Source: a virus. Taken from it: DNA of 61,575 nt. Positions 38,450-46,076 of this stretch are shown piece by piece (position 1 is the first letter of the stretch; each line of letters begins with the position of its first letter). Location of the stretch: positions 1-61,575 of IMG/VR virus record IMGVR_UViG_3300027743_000031; one strand, given 5' to 3'. The notes under the pieces were generated by a model. It ran no database searches. It saw nothing but the letters and a program-made list of their open reading frames with translations, and was not told the DNA's origin. The position numbers were made by a program, and so were the translations under genes.

Positions 38450-38667
38450 GCGGCTGGGGCCGTTCATCCAATGAGGCATGTCGAGTGGAGGTGGTTCGGT
38501 AGCGCACCTGTCATGGGGTGCGCTGTTCGACACCGGCCTTTGCGTTGTTGGTTCCGCGACTCCACTCGGCAGCCATCCTCCCTGGGTATGCACCCCGCCC
38601 AGCGGCGGGTGTAGTAACATACGCCTTGTGGCGGGAGATCCGACCTGCCTGACAAGGAGAACCAACA
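38450..38667 (+). promoter_or_regulatory. Structured intergenic region: terminator-like stems and possible promoter
   Basis: A perfect 8-bp stem AGCGCACC/GGTGCGCT (38501-38524, loop TGTCATGG) lies inside an outer 9-bp perfect pairing CGAGTGGAG (38482-38490) with CTCCACTCG (38560-38568). A third stem CCCGCC/GGCGGG is at 38594-38609. TAACAT (38615-38620) may be a -10 box. AAGGAGAACCAAC follows before ATG 38668. Function open: terminator plus promoter, or a structured RNA. Confidence 0.5.
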
Positions 38668-39150
38668 ATGACCATTGCCGAAGAGCTTGCCGCGCTCGAC
38701 GACCCCACCGAGGGGAGCATGGCAGAACTGGTGACACGACTGCGCGACGCACGCGCTATCGCCGCTCAGTTCAACGAGTTATCGACTGTTATCGAATTGG
38801 AAATCGCCGCCCGCATGGAGGGCGACAACCTGACGGTCCCGCACGTCGGACATATTCGCCGTGTCCCACAGAAGCGGAGCCAGTGGAAGGACGAGGATTC
38901 GGCCGAGCGCTTTCGCGACTACGTGGCCGAAACGGTGGTCCGCGTTGTTGCGCTTGATCTTGCCTCCGGTGAAGTTGACATCACCAAGCGCAACATCGCG
39001 CGAGCCACCATCGGCGAACTCTACGACATCATCCCGTCCTTCTCGGACGTCAAGGCAAGGGGAAAGCGCATGGGCATCGACGTGTCGGAATTCCGCACGG
39101 TCAGTTACGTCGACAAGATCGAGTTCGACCTGGATGCGGAGGCGCAATGA
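38668..39150 (+). CDS. Hypothetical protein upstream of the recombinase (160 aa)
   Basis: ATG 38668 follows ACAAGGAGAACCAAC. Starts MTIAEELAALDDPTEGSMAE; heptad-like AELVTRLRDARAIAAQFNEL, then a strand (GHIRRVPQKRSQW) and helices. The size and position just before ERF recall ssDNA- or nuclease-accessory proteins (Gp157-like), but no motif proves it. Confidence 0.55.
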   Translation: MTIAEELAALDDPTEGSMAELVTRLRDARAIAAQFNELSTVIELEIAARMEGDNLTVPHVGHIRRVPQKRSQWKDEDSAERFRDYVAETVVRVVALDLASGEVDITKRNIARATIGELYDIIPSFSDVKARGKRMGIDVSEFRTVSYVDKIEFDLDAEAQ

Positions 39151-39305
39151 ACGTCTCCATCATCCTCGACCTCACGCTGCGCAAGGACGTTGATCCGGAC
39201 AAGGTTGGCGAAGCGATCTTCGACTTCCTGGCCGAGTTCGGTGACGACGTTGTGACCGGCATCGACACGGTGAACGGGTACGACTACAGGATCGTGCCGG
39301 AATGA
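39147..39305 (+). CDS. Small hypothetical protein (52 aa)
   Basis: ATG 39147 overlaps the previous stop (ATGA). Starts MNVSIILDLTLRKDVDPDKV; strand-helix-strand pattern, acidic, ending YDYRIVPE. Overlaps the next start by ATGA. No family recognised. Confidence 0.55.
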   Translation: MNVSIILDLTLRKDVDPDKVGEAIFDFLAEFGDDVVTGIDTVNGYDYRIVPE

Positions 39306-39451
39306 GCAGCGACCGTCACTTCGTGTGCGGCGGCTGCCACGGCGTCGTCAGCGTCCCCCACGGGCGGCGCAAGATCACGCTCGACCAAGTGCGCGAGACG
39401 CACCACCACTCCTGCCCGTCAAGGGGGGTGACGCGCCGTGAAGTGGTCTGA
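39302..39451 (+). CDS. Small zinc-binding protein (49 aa)
   Basis: ATG 39302 overlaps the previous stop. Starts MSSDRHFVCGGCHGVVSVPH with C9 and C12, later THHHSCPS: a small Cys/His knuckle. Overlaps the ERF gene by 14 bases. Confidence 0.52.
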   Translation: MSSDRHFVCGGCHGVVSVPHGRRKITLDQVRETHHHSCPSRGVTRREVV

Positions 39452-40094
39452 GGAGAACGGGGAAGTGCGGATGCAGTTCTGCGCGGCACTGGCCGCGGTC
39501 GAGAACATCGCCAAGACGCAGCAGGTGGACACGGGCAAGTACACGTACTCCTACGCCGACCTGGGCGACGTGATCGATGAGGTCAAGCGGGTGTTGGAGA
39601 TGCACGACCTGACCTTCGTGCAGGAGACTGGTACGGAGGGCGAGAGGATGACCCTGACGACCACCGTGCTCCACCCCAAGACGGGGCAGTGGGTCGAGTT
39701 CGGCGCTCTGGCGATCAAGATGCCCAACGACGCTCAGGGGGTGGGATCGGCGCTCACCTACGCACGCCGGTACAGCCTCCTGACCATCTTCGCGATCGCC
39801 CCGGAGGACGATGACGGACGCGCTGCAACGCTGTCTGCCACCGTCCAACCGGGGCGTCGCACCGAGGCCGAGCGGCTGATCCGCGAGTCGATCGCCAAGA
39901 TGGACGCCGAGCAGCGGACGGCGTTCGTGGAGCAGTTCAAGTTCAACTTCGGAGTGGGCCTAGCCGACCTGCCCGCCAACAAGCACGGCGAGGCATTGAC
40001 GTGGGCGCGCGAGTGGGAACGCCAGCAACTCGACCCGACGATCTTCAACGGCGACCCAGACATCGCCACTGCCGACAGCATGACAACCGAATGA
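39438..40094 (+). CDS. ERF-family single-strand annealing protein
   Basis: 218 residues; GTG 39438. The ERF signature is clear: TGKYTYSYADLGDVIDEVKR in the N-terminal half, then MPNDAQGVGSALTYARRYSL and IAPEDDDGRAA near 100-130. ERF anneals complementary single strands, in replication-linked recombination and genome circularisation. The C-terminal 80 residues are charged and helical. It lacks a neighbouring exonuclease that I recognise. Confidence 0.85.
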   Translation: MKWSEENGEVRMQFCAALAAVENIAKTQQVDTGKYTYSYADLGDVIDEVKRVLEMHDLTFVQETGTEGERMTLTTTVLHPKTGQWVEFGALAIKMPNDAQGVGSALTYARRYSLLTIFAIAPEDDDGRAATLSATVQPGRRTEAERLIRESIAKMDAEQRTAFVEQFKFNFGVGLADLPANKHGEALTWAREWERQQLDPTIFNGDPDIATADSMTTE

Positions 40095-40104
40095 AAGGAA
40101 CCAC

Positions 40105-40821
40105 ATGACAGAGCACAGAGCAAAGCTGCCCGATGGGCTGCCGTCGAGGATGAAGGGGCTGGCGCGCGACAGCGCGGGTAGACCCATCCCGTTCTTCGTC
40201 GGCTACCCGGACGGGGAGACACCGGACTTCCGCACGATGGACGGGCCGAAGCTGCGCCAGGCGATCATCAAGGACCTCTGCTGGGTCTGCGGTGAGCGGC
40301 TGCTGCGTCGCTACGGCAGTCACTACGGGACGTTCGTGGCGGGGCCGATGTGCCTCGTCAACTTGACCAGCGCCGAGCCGCCATCGCATCACGACTGTGC
40401 GCTGTGGAGCGCGCGGGCCTGCCCCTTCCTGGCGAACCCGAACAAGGTGCGCCGGGAGACGGGAATGGAGGGCCTGCTGGAGAACACGGCGGGCATCGCC
40501 ATCGCTCGCAACCCCGGCGTGACCGCGCTGATCGAGTGCTCCAAGTGGGAAATCTGGAACCCAGGCAATGGGTTGCTGTTCCGCATGAAGCAGGTGTCAG
40601 CCGTCAGGTGGCTGGCGCACGGCGAAGAGGCGTCCGTCAAGCAGGTGATGGAGTCGATCGAGACGGGCCTGCCCGCGCTGCATCAGATGTCCATCGAGGA
40701 CGGCCACGGTGCGGAGGATGAGTTGAAGCGCATGGTCAAGCGGGCGCTCGGATGGGTGCCCGACTGGGACGTGGCGCTCAACACGGGGGACTACCCACTG
40801 ACTGCGGAGTTGGCATCGTGA
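40105..40821 (+). CDS. Conserved actinophage zinc protein of unknown function (238 aa)
   Basis: ATG 40105 follows GAAAGGAACCAC. The family pattern is visible: RPIPFFVGYPDGETPDFRT, then CWVCGERLLRRYGSH, FVAGPMCLVNLTSAEPPSHH and CALWSARACPFLANPN. The repeated C-x2-C and HH-C suggest a zinc-stabilised fold. It is common next to recombination or replication genes in actinophages. Confidence 0.65.
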   Translation: MTEHRAKLPDGLPSRMKGLARDSAGRPIPFFVGYPDGETPDFRTMDGPKLRQAIIKDLCWVCGERLLRRYGSHYGTFVAGPMCLVNLTSAEPPSHHDCALWSARACPFLANPNKVRRETGMEGLLENTAGIAIARNPGVTALIECSKWEIWNPGNGLLFRMKQVSAVRWLAHGEEASVKQVMESIETGLPALHQMSIEDGHGAEDELKRMVKRALGWVPDWDVALNTGDYPLTAELAS

Positions 40822-41090
40822 CCGACATCGTGTGGGACAACACGCTGGATCAGGGCGCGTACCGCGCCCAGGTTCAGCGCGACGACAACGAGCCTTACCG
40901 TGGCCTGCTGGTCGTGGTCGATGACAACGGCAACGTCATCCACAAGGAGCAAGTGGGGCTGGCCTACGCGGCCCGCTTCGGCCCCGACGTGGACGACGTG
41001 AACACGTGGATGGAGCGCACGGTCGAGGTCATCGACAATCCGGCGCTCCGCCGCCCGGACGAAGGCGAGCACCCGGAGGACATCCAGTGA
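40818..41090 (+). CDS. Hypothetical protein (90 aa)
   Basis: GTG 40818 overlaps the preceding stop. Starts MTDIVWDNTLDQGAYRAQVQ; strand-rich core YRGLLVVVDDNGNVIHKEQV and an acidic tail. No family recognised. Confidence 0.58.
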   Translation: MTDIVWDNTLDQGAYRAQVQRDDNEPYRGLLVVVDDNGNVIHKEQVGLAYAARFGPDVDDVNTWMERTVEVIDNPALRRPDEGEHPEDIQ

Positions 41091-41335
41091 TGTCGGACGG
41101 GAAGTGCCGCCGTTGCCAGCAGCCGATCCGGTGGGGCGTGACCGAGGCGAACGGTCGGCCGATCCCGGTCAACCCGACGCCGGACCCGAACGGGATCATG
41201 TGGATCGTGCGCTGGGAGACGAACAGCACTCCGGTGTTCGCGGTCGCCAGCAACGACCGCCCGGTCCCGAACACCGAGCCGTTCCGCTACACGGCGCACT
41301 TCGCAACGTGTGCCGACACCAAGGGCAAGTCGTGA
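41090..41335 (+). CDS. Zinc-ribbon hypothetical protein (81 aa)
   Basis: ATG 41090. Starts MSDGKCRRCQQPIRWGVTEA with a C-x2-C knuckle; later HFATCADT. Beta-rich middle (MWIVRWETNSTPVFAV). The layout is a two-knuckle ribbon around a strand pair. No function assigned. Confidence 0.6.
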   Translation: MSDGKCRRCQQPIRWGVTEANGRPIPVNPTPDPNGIMWIVRWETNSTPVFAVASNDRPVPNTEPFRYTAHFATCADTKGKS

Positions 41336-41694
41336 GCGAGACGCGGGAGGAGATGTTGAAGTCGCTGATCGCTCGGCACCACCTCGTGCTCAACCGCTTT
41401 GAGCCGCACCTGGGGTGCTGCGTGTGCCGCGGTGAGTTGACCAACGGGCGCTGCTTGGAGTGCGACCCGTTGCCAGCGCCCAACCCGTGGCCCAACCACC
41501 TGCTGCTGGCGGCGGGCGACACGGCGACCTTGTGCGGGATCAAGCACCGCGAGAAGCGGTTCTACCCGCACTGCTTGATGGAGTTCGCGCCGGACCACGC
41601 CTACCCGATGGCGCGGTGCGTCGAGTGCTACACCCGAGCGTTTCTGACCAACATGCTGAGCGAGGAGGACTATGACCGAGATTCGGGTGGGTGA
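41332..41694 (+). CDS. Cys-rich hypothetical protein (120 aa)
   Basis: GTG 41332 overlaps the previous stop (GTGA). Contains CCVCRGELTNGRCLECD and HCLMEFAPDHAYPMARCVEC, two zinc knuckles. Overlaps the following gene by 23 bases. Unknown function. Confidence 0.58.
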   Translation: MSETREEMLKSLIARHHLVLNRFEPHLGCCVCRGELTNGRCLECDPLPAPNPWPNHLLLAAGDTATLCGIKHREKRFYPHCLMEFAPDHAYPMARCVECYTRAFLTNMLSEEDYDRDSGG

Positions 41695-41935
41695 GCAGAA
41701 CGACGGGCCGTTCCGCGATCCCGAACTGAACAACGCAGACGCGCTGACGGCGATGCTCGACGTGACCCAGGAGATGACGCGGGTGGCGCTGCACTGCCGC
41801 CTGCGCTTGCTCGACTTGGGGTTCAGCGACAGCCACACGCTGTGCAAGGAGCTCGACACGACCGCGGCCAAGTACGCCACCTCGCAGGAGCTCATCCGTC
41901 GTCACATGAGGTGGATGGCGAATGATCCGCTGTGA
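41672..41935 (+). CDS. Hypothetical protein (87 aa)
   Basis: Starts MTEIRVGEQNDGPFRDPELN; mainly helical (LTAMLDVTQEMTRVALHCRL). ATG 41672. It resembles a small helical bundle; no family recognised. Confidence 0.58.
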   Translation: MTEIRVGEQNDGPFRDPELNNADALTAMLDVTQEMTRVALHCRLRLLDLGFSDSHTLCKELDTTAAKYATSQELIRRHMRWMANDPL

Positions 41936-42089
41936 CCTGGACAGGTGCAACAACGTGGCGATCGTGCTCGTCCACTTCCGCGGCCAGCACACGCCGAGGC
42001 CGTACTGCCGGTATCACGCATTCGACAAGAAGGGAAACATCCGCTGGAAGGCGGTTCACATCGGGCATATTGAGCGCATCGGGAGGTGA
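41922..42089 (+). CDS. Small zinc-binding protein (55 aa)
   Basis: ATG 41922 overlaps the preceding gene. Starts MIRCDLDRCNNVAIVLVHFR with C4 and C9; later YCRYHAF and a basic strand. Likely a zinc knuckle of the kind seen throughout this operon. Confidence 0.52.
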   Translation: MIRCDLDRCNNVAIVLVHFRGQHTPRPYCRYHAFDKKGNIRWKAVHIGHIERIGR

Positions 42090-42090
42090 C

Positions 42091-42375
42091 ATGGAAACGA
42101 GCGAAGTCAAGGAGACGTACAGCACGGACGAGACGGCCGAACTCGTCGGCGTCACCTACCGCCAACTCGACTACTGGCTCAGGCAGGGGATCATCGTGAT
42201 CGGAGCCAACACCCGCGGCAGCGGGACGCATCGGCGGTTCACACACGTCGAGGTCGCGAAGCTGAAGGCTTTCGTGGCGACCTATTCAGAGGCCCTGGGA
42301 ATCTTGGAATCGTTCTCGTCCGGTCGCCTGTGGGCGGCGTTGGATGAGGACGAGTCGGTGTGGTCGCCCGACTGA
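42091..42375 (+). CDS. MerR-like helix-turn-helix regulator (94 aa)
   Basis: ATG 42091 follows GGGAGGTGAC. Residues about 9-60 (YSTDETAELVGVTYRQLDYW, RQGIIVIGA, HRRFTHVEVAKLKAF) match a MerR HTH and wing. The C-terminal part is short, without a ligand-binding domain. A transcription switch in the late-leaning plus operon is likely. Confidence 0.7.
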   Translation: METSEVKETYSTDETAELVGVTYRQLDYWLRQGIIVIGANTRGSGTHRRFTHVEVAKLKAFVATYSEALGILESFSSGRLWAALDEDESVWSPD

Positions 42376-42593
42376 CGGCGAAAGAGGCCAAGCGGCTCGG
42401 CCTTGATCTTTCATCGGCCGGTGAAATTCACCACACGAAGAAAGATCGCAAGCCGCGCGAGCCGTACCACACGCGGTGCGTGAAGTGTGGCGAGGACTTC
42501 ACGACGGAGGCTGCTGAAGCGCGGCACATGAACACCACCGAGCATCGGCGTTTCGAACTGGTGCTCACAACCGAAAGGAACCCACATGAGTGA
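42360..42593 (+). CDS. C2H2-like zinc-finger protein (77 aa)
   Basis: GTG 42360 overlaps the MerR-like gene. Contains HTRCVKCGEDFTTEAAEARH and MNTTEHRRFEL, a C-x2-C and H-x5-H finger, after a basic N-terminus (MVARLTAKEAKRLGLD). Probably nucleic-acid binding. Confidence 0.6.
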   Translation: MVARLTAKEAKRLGLDLSSAGEIHHTKKDRKPREPYHTRCVKCGEDFTTEAAEARHMNTTEHRRFELVLTTERNPHE

Positions 42594-42891
42594 TCCAAAC
42601 TACGACGACGACGAGCCCATCGTCGTTGACTCGCTGACCGGCGTGGTCGCGCCGGAACTGCCGGGCATGCCCCAGCCGCCAGAGCCGGACGAGGAGGACC
42701 GGCCCAACTACCTGAAGGTGTTCGACGCCGCGAGCGGTGCCGTTGCCGTGGCGCTGGACAGCGTGCGCCAGTCACTGGCGCATCTGCGTGCTCAGCGGGA
42801 GGAGATCAACGAGCACATCCGTCAGCTTGTCGGTGAAGAGCGGCGGCTGAACTCGATGGTTCACATCGCCAACAAGAAGGCCGATTCGTGA
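42586..42891 (+). CDS. Acidic hypothetical protein with coiled coil (101 aa)
   Basis: ATG 42586 follows GAAAGGAACCCAC. Starts MSDPNYDDDEPIVVDSLTGV (acidic, disordered), then a coiled coil (LDSVRQSLAHLRAQREEINE, IRQLVGEERRLN). Couples to the transglycosylase gene by GTGA. Confidence 0.58.
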   Translation: MSDPNYDDDEPIVVDSLTGVVAPELPGMPQPPEPDEEDRPNYLKVFDAASGAVAVALDSVRQSLAHLRAQREEINEHIRQLVGEERRLNSMVHIANKKADS

Positions 42892-43367
42892 TCCTCGCGG
42901 TGCTTGTACTGCTCCTTGCACCGATCCTGCCGCCCGCCCCGGACGGGGGGATCGAGGGCGGTGCGGCAGCGTCGGCTCAGGCAGTGCGGGTGAACCCACC
43001 AGCCCCACCTCCACCGCTCGTGGAGACAGGACTCTACGGCCTGCCGTTCGCTCCCGAGGGACTGAATGATTGCCAGGAGATGAACTTCTACCGAGTGCAG
43101 TGGGGGCTGCCCGCGGTGTTCGACGCGATCGGTTGGCGCGAGTCCAACTGCCGCAACGAGGACGGCGTTCACACGTCGTGCTGCTGGGGCTACTGGCAAC
43201 TGTGGATCGGGCTGCAAGTGCAGGACCACCGGATGCAGCCGAGGCTGGCGTGGTGCGACGTTGACCACTACTCGGACGTGAACAGTGACGTGCCGATCGA
43301 CAAGCAGCGGCAGGCGTGCGCGACGGCGCAGTTGTACGCCGAGGATGGGATGTCGCCGTGGCAATGA
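42888..43367 (+). CDS. Secreted lytic transglycosylase-like protein
   Basis: 159 residues; GTG 42888. The N-terminus MILAVLVLLLAPILPPAP is a signal peptide, followed by a Pro-rich linker (to about 45). The domain holds FDAIGWRESNCRNE (catalytic Glu85), VHTSCCWGYWQLWI and a later Cys, matching soluble lytic transglycosylase/lysozyme-like folds that cleave the glycan chain of peptidoglycan. It could assist lysis or, if packaged, entry. It is separate from the amidase endolysin at 46346. Confidence 0.65.
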   Translation: MILAVLVLLLAPILPPAPDGGIEGGAAASAQAVRVNPPAPPPPLVETGLYGLPFAPEGLNDCQEMNFYRVQWGLPAVFDAIGWRESNCRNEDGVHTSCCWGYWQLWIGLQVQDHRMQPRLAWCDVDHYSDVNSDVPIDKQRQACATAQLYAEDGMSPWQ

Positions 43368-43525
43368 ACGGGAAGTGCTCGGCGTGTGACAACGACGCGG
43401 CGGTGATCGTCAACGGGGGAGCGTGGTGCATCGACCACGTGGATGAAGCGTTCAAGGAAGTGCGCGGGCTGATCGACCGCGGACTGGAAGTCCTCAACAA
43501 CGATCCCGACGAAAGGACGCAATGA
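43364..43525 (+). CDS. Small zinc-binding protein (53 aa)
   Basis: ATG 43364 overlaps the previous stop (ATGA); a GTG at 43358 is possible. Starts MNGKCSACDNDAAVIVNGGA, with CSAC and WCIDHVDE forming a Cys3-His site, then an acidic helix. Related in style to the other small knuckle proteins. Confidence 0.55.
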   Translation: MNGKCSACDNDAAVIVNGGAWCIDHVDEAFKEVRGLIDRGLEVLNNDPDERTQ

Positions 43526-43680
43526 ACCAGCTACCACCACCAGACCCGAGGACGCGCAAGCGCCCCCCTCAGAAGCCGCCCTCGGTATGGGTCCCGAGGG
43601 CGGCAGTGATCGACCCGCTGATCCAGAAAGAGTGGGAGAAGCGGTTGCAGTCGGGGGACTACGCAAGGCGGCGCGGATGA
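43522..43680 (+). CDS. Small Pro-rich basic protein (52 aa)
   Basis: ATG 43522 overlaps the previous stop. Starts MNQLPPPDPRTRKRPPQKPP; disordered front, then helix IDPLIQKEWEKRLQSG. Coupled to the next gene by ATGA. No family recognised. Confidence 0.52.
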   Translation: MNQLPPPDPRTRKRPPQKPPSVWVPRAAVIDPLIQKEWEKRLQSGDYARRRG

Positions 43681-43979
43681 ACGTGTCGTCAACGAGAGAA
43701 GAGCGCCTGGTCGAACTCGGGCGTGAAGTGCAGCGAGCGGAGCACATGGCGCAGGCGTTGGCGAGTCTCGCCCACTCCATTGCCCAGTCACCCGCGCCGG
43801 TCGGCTCCTACGGGCCGATCTGGGCCAAGGTGGCAGACCGGCTGCTGTCCGACGCACGGCGGGTACACGCCGAGGCCGAGCCGTTGCGCCACCGGATCAC
43901 CGACATCACCGCGCAGATCGACCGTCTACGCCAAGGCACGGAGGCTCAGTTCGATGAAGCTGAGACGGCCGCGGTGTGA
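43677..43979 (+). CDS. Coiled-coil hypothetical protein (100 aa)
   Basis: ATG 43677 overlaps the previous stop. Long helices (VELGREVQRAEHMAQALASL, DITAQIDRLRQGTEAQF) with heptad spacing. Overlaps the next gene by 26 bases. Unknown function. Confidence 0.58.
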   Translation: MNVSSTREERLVELGREVQRAEHMAQALASLAHSIAQSPAPVGSYGPIWAKVADRLLSDARRVHAEAEPLRHRITDITAQIDRLRQGTEAQFDEAETAAV

Positions 43980-44175
43980 GACGTGCGGCGGGCGCGCAGT
44001 GGCGGGCGTGAACGACGTCCACTTCTGCGCGACCCACTTCCGCGATGGGGTGATCACCCAAGTGCGGCTCGGCACCTACCGCAATGGCGCGCCGCCCGAT
44101 GTCGTCCAAGCCGCGGGCGAGTGGATGGCAGACCTGATCGACAACGATCCCGAGATTCAACGCAAGATGCAATGA
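43954..44175 (+). CDS. Zinc-knuckle hypothetical protein (73 aa)
   Basis: ATG 43954. Starts MKLRRPRCETCGGRAVAGVN with C-x2-C, then VHFCATHFRDG; C-terminal helix PDVVQAAGEWMADLI. No family recognised. Confidence 0.58.
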   Translation: MKLRRPRCETCGGRAVAGVNDVHFCATHFRDGVITQVRLGTYRNGAPPDVVQAAGEWMADLIDNDPEIQRKMQ

Positions 44176-44186
44176 AAGGAACCACC

Positions 44187-44426
44187 ATGACAACACTGGA
44201 CCAACCGAAGGGCTTTGACCCGCCCAAGGACTTCGACAACCCTGACCACGCGGTCGCCACGGGGATGACGCTCGCGTACCTGACGCTGAACGACATCTCC
44301 GTGGTGCCGATCCTCGACGGCGACAACAACTTCACGACGGACCTGCTGATCCAGTTCCCGCCGATGTTCGAAGATGCCGTGCAGTTGGAGATTCGGGTGC
44401 GCGTGCTGTGGGAGCCGGGGACATGA
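44187..44426 (+). CDS. Hypothetical protein (79 aa)
   Basis: ATG 44187 follows GAAAGGAACCACC. Starts MTTLDQPKGFDPPKDFDNPD; beta-rich core (YLTLNDISVVPILDGD, QLEIRVRVLWEPG). ATGA overlap with the next gene. Confidence 0.6.
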   Translation: MTTLDQPKGFDPPKDFDNPDHAVATGMTLAYLTLNDISVVPILDGDNNFTTDLLIQFPPMFEDAVQLEIRVRVLWEPGT

Positions 44427-44758
44427 CCTACTACGGAGCAGACGACGGGTTGCTCAACGACCCGGACTTCAAGGAGTGGGCTGAGCATCAGCGGGTGAAC
44501 GTGATGCCGATGATGCAGGACAGCGCGCTGGTCGTCAGCCTCGTCCCCACGGGCGACGCCGACATCAAGTTCGCCGTCGAGTTGGGCCTGGCGATCATGC
44601 TCGACAAGCCGCTCATCTGTGTCATCTCGCCGGGGCAGATCATCGCCGGGAAGCTGCGGATGGTGGCCGACGAGATCGTGGAGTGGGCACCGGGCGACAC
44701 GCCGGATGAACTGATGGCGAAGCTGAACGCGATCAAGAAGCGGTATCCGGACGCATGA
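44423..44758 (+). CDS. Nucleoside 2-deoxyribosyltransferase-like protein (111 aa)
   Basis: ATG 44423. The Rossmann-like pattern SALVVSLVPTGDADIKFAVE (Glu in the F-A-V-E-L-G helix), GLAIMLDKPLICVISPG and LRMVADEIVEWAPG matches short members of the nucleoside deoxyribosyltransferase / TIR-like superfamily in actinobacteria and phages. A role in nucleotide salvage or NAD-related chemistry is possible. The protein is shorter than typical enzymes, so activity is uncertain. Confidence 0.55.
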   Translation: MTYYGADDGLLNDPDFKEWAEHQRVNVMPMMQDSALVVSLVPTGDADIKFAVELGLAIMLDKPLICVISPGQIIAGKLRMVADEIVEWAPGDTPDELMAKLNAIKKRYPDA

Positions 44759-45369
44759 CCAAGATCGTCTTCCGCCCGCGGGGACCGTGGACCCGCATCA
44801 CCAAGACCCCGGTAACTCACCCATTCGACACGACGTGGATGAAGACCCTCGACCTACTCCGCACCGAGGCGTACAACCTGAAGCGGCGCGCCATCGCCTA
44901 CGAGGATGAGGTCGTCATCGAAGTCGATGTCGCGGAGAAGGACATCCGTATCGACGGCCACCTGAGAGCGAACACCAGCGTCGGCAGCGATGGTGTGCGT
45001 GTGTTCATCGACAGCAAGCACGGCCCGCTGGTGTACGCCTGCGACAACTTCACCGGGCACGGCAAGCTGCGTGGTTGGCAGGCCAACGTCAGAGCGATCG
45101 CGGTCGCGTTGGAGAACCTGAGACGTGTGGACCGCTACGGCGTGAGCGGCCACGGCGAGCAGTACAAGGGGTGGGTGGCGCTCGACCCGCCGAAGCCCTA
45201 CGGCGCGATCGACGTGATCGTGTCGGTCATCGGGTGGACGAGAGAGCAGGTCAAGGCCGACCAGGTGGGCGCGTACCGGCAAGCGCTGAAGAAGGCCCAC
45301 CCGGATCATGGCGGCACCCGGGAACTGCTCCAAGCGGTGATGACAGCGGGGAAGGAGTTGGGGCTGTGA
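44755..45369 (+). CDS. J-domain-containing protein
   Basis: 204 residues; ATG 44755 overlaps the previous stop. The C-terminal 60 residues form a J-domain with helix II, the diagnostic HPD (LKKAHPDHGGTREL) and a terminal helix. The N-terminal part (TTWMKTLDLLRTEAYNLKRR, DEVVIEVDVAEKDI) is strand-rich and specific to phage versions. It would recruit a host Hsp70 for replication or assembly. Confidence 0.75.
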   Translation: MTKIVFRPRGPWTRITKTPVTHPFDTTWMKTLDLLRTEAYNLKRRAIAYEDEVVIEVDVAEKDIRIDGHLRANTSVGSDGVRVFIDSKHGPLVYACDNFTGHGKLRGWQANVRAIAVALENLRRVDRYGVSGHGEQYKGWVALDPPKPYGAIDVIVSVIGWTREQVKADQVGAYRQALKKAHPDHGGTRELLQAVMTAGKELGL

Positions 45370-45713
45370 GTGACGACCGCTCCATCACCTGCCCCCGCTG
45401 TCACGCCACATCGTTCCACCCCCAGGACATCGCCACCGGCTACTGCGGCGCGTGCCACTGGTGGACCAGCGATCACGTCCTGGGACGGATCAACCCGAGA
45501 GGAGGCGTCAGCATGAAGGTCACGCTGACAGAGGCGTGTGGCATCGTCCACGAAGTCGAGGCCGAGTTGGTCGGCGTCGAAGAGGACGGCTACCTGTTCT
45601 ACGCCGCCAAGTTCGACATCGACGGCACGGCTCTGTTCGACGCAGAGATCAACGTGGACGAGCTTCCCGCTCATGCGAGCGTCACGATCGAAGCGGGGAG
45701 GCCCGATGGATGA
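45366..45713 (+). CDS. Zinc-ribbon protein (115 aa)
   Basis: GTG 45366 overlaps the previous stop (GTGA). Residues 9-32 (CPRCHATSFHPQDIATGYCG, ACH) form a zinc ribbon; the rest is beta-rich (VHEVEAELVGVEEDGYLFYA) and acidic. Overlaps the next gene by 8 bases. Unknown role. Confidence 0.6.
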   Translation: MSDDRSITCPRCHATSFHPQDIATGYCGACHWWTSDHVLGRINPRGGVSMKVTLTEACGIVHEVEAELVGVEEDGYLFYAAKFDIDGTALFDAEINVDELPAHASVTIEAGRPDG

Positions 45714-45843
45714 GCCGCCGTTCGATCCACGCAAGGAACAGTGGAGCCACGCCGCCACCGTGGGGTGCGCGGTGCTGGTCGCGCTGTTGGCGTTCTCGTT
45801 CATCGCGCCGCTCATCGTCTTGTTCTGGCGGTGGGTGCTCTGA
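45706..45843 (+). CDS. Small membrane protein (45 aa), possible holin-like
   Basis: ATG 45706. Charged N-terminus (MDEPPFDPRKEQW) then one hydrophobic helix (VGCAVLVALLAFSFIAPLIV). Position 500 bases before the endolysin makes a lysis-related role possible, but a single helix with no clear partner keeps this open. Confidence 0.52.
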   Translation: MDEPPFDPRKEQWSHAATVGCAVLVALLAFSFIAPLIVLFWRWVL

Positions 45844-45858
45844 TGTATGTTTGCCGCC

Positions 45859-46056
45859 ATGAGTGACACACCAGCAACACCAGAAGAGACCCCGGCCGAG
45901 GAGTACCCGACGACGCCCGAGACCACGGAAGCGGAGGCACCCGAATCGGGTGAGGCCGAAGCTGCACCGGAGTCGGGGAACAAGGGCTGGGACGGTACGC
46001 CGCCTGGCCTGAACGCCGAGGACGACGACGCCGAGGCGGCAGACGACCCGGAGTAG
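45859..46056 (+). CDS. Acidic disordered protein (65 aa)
   Basis: ATG 45859 (MSDTPATPEETPAEEYPTTP); an upstream in-frame ATG at 45847 would add four residues. The protein is almost entirely Glu/Pro/Thr/Ala. It may be a linker or decoration peptide; its amino-acid composition is unlike its neighbours. No ribosome site is obvious. Confidence 0.5.
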   Translation: MSDTPATPEETPAEEYPTTPETTEAEAPESGEAEAAPESGNKGWDGTPPGLNAEDDDAEAADDPE

Positions 46057-46076
46057 AAGGTCTACGCTCGCGAATC

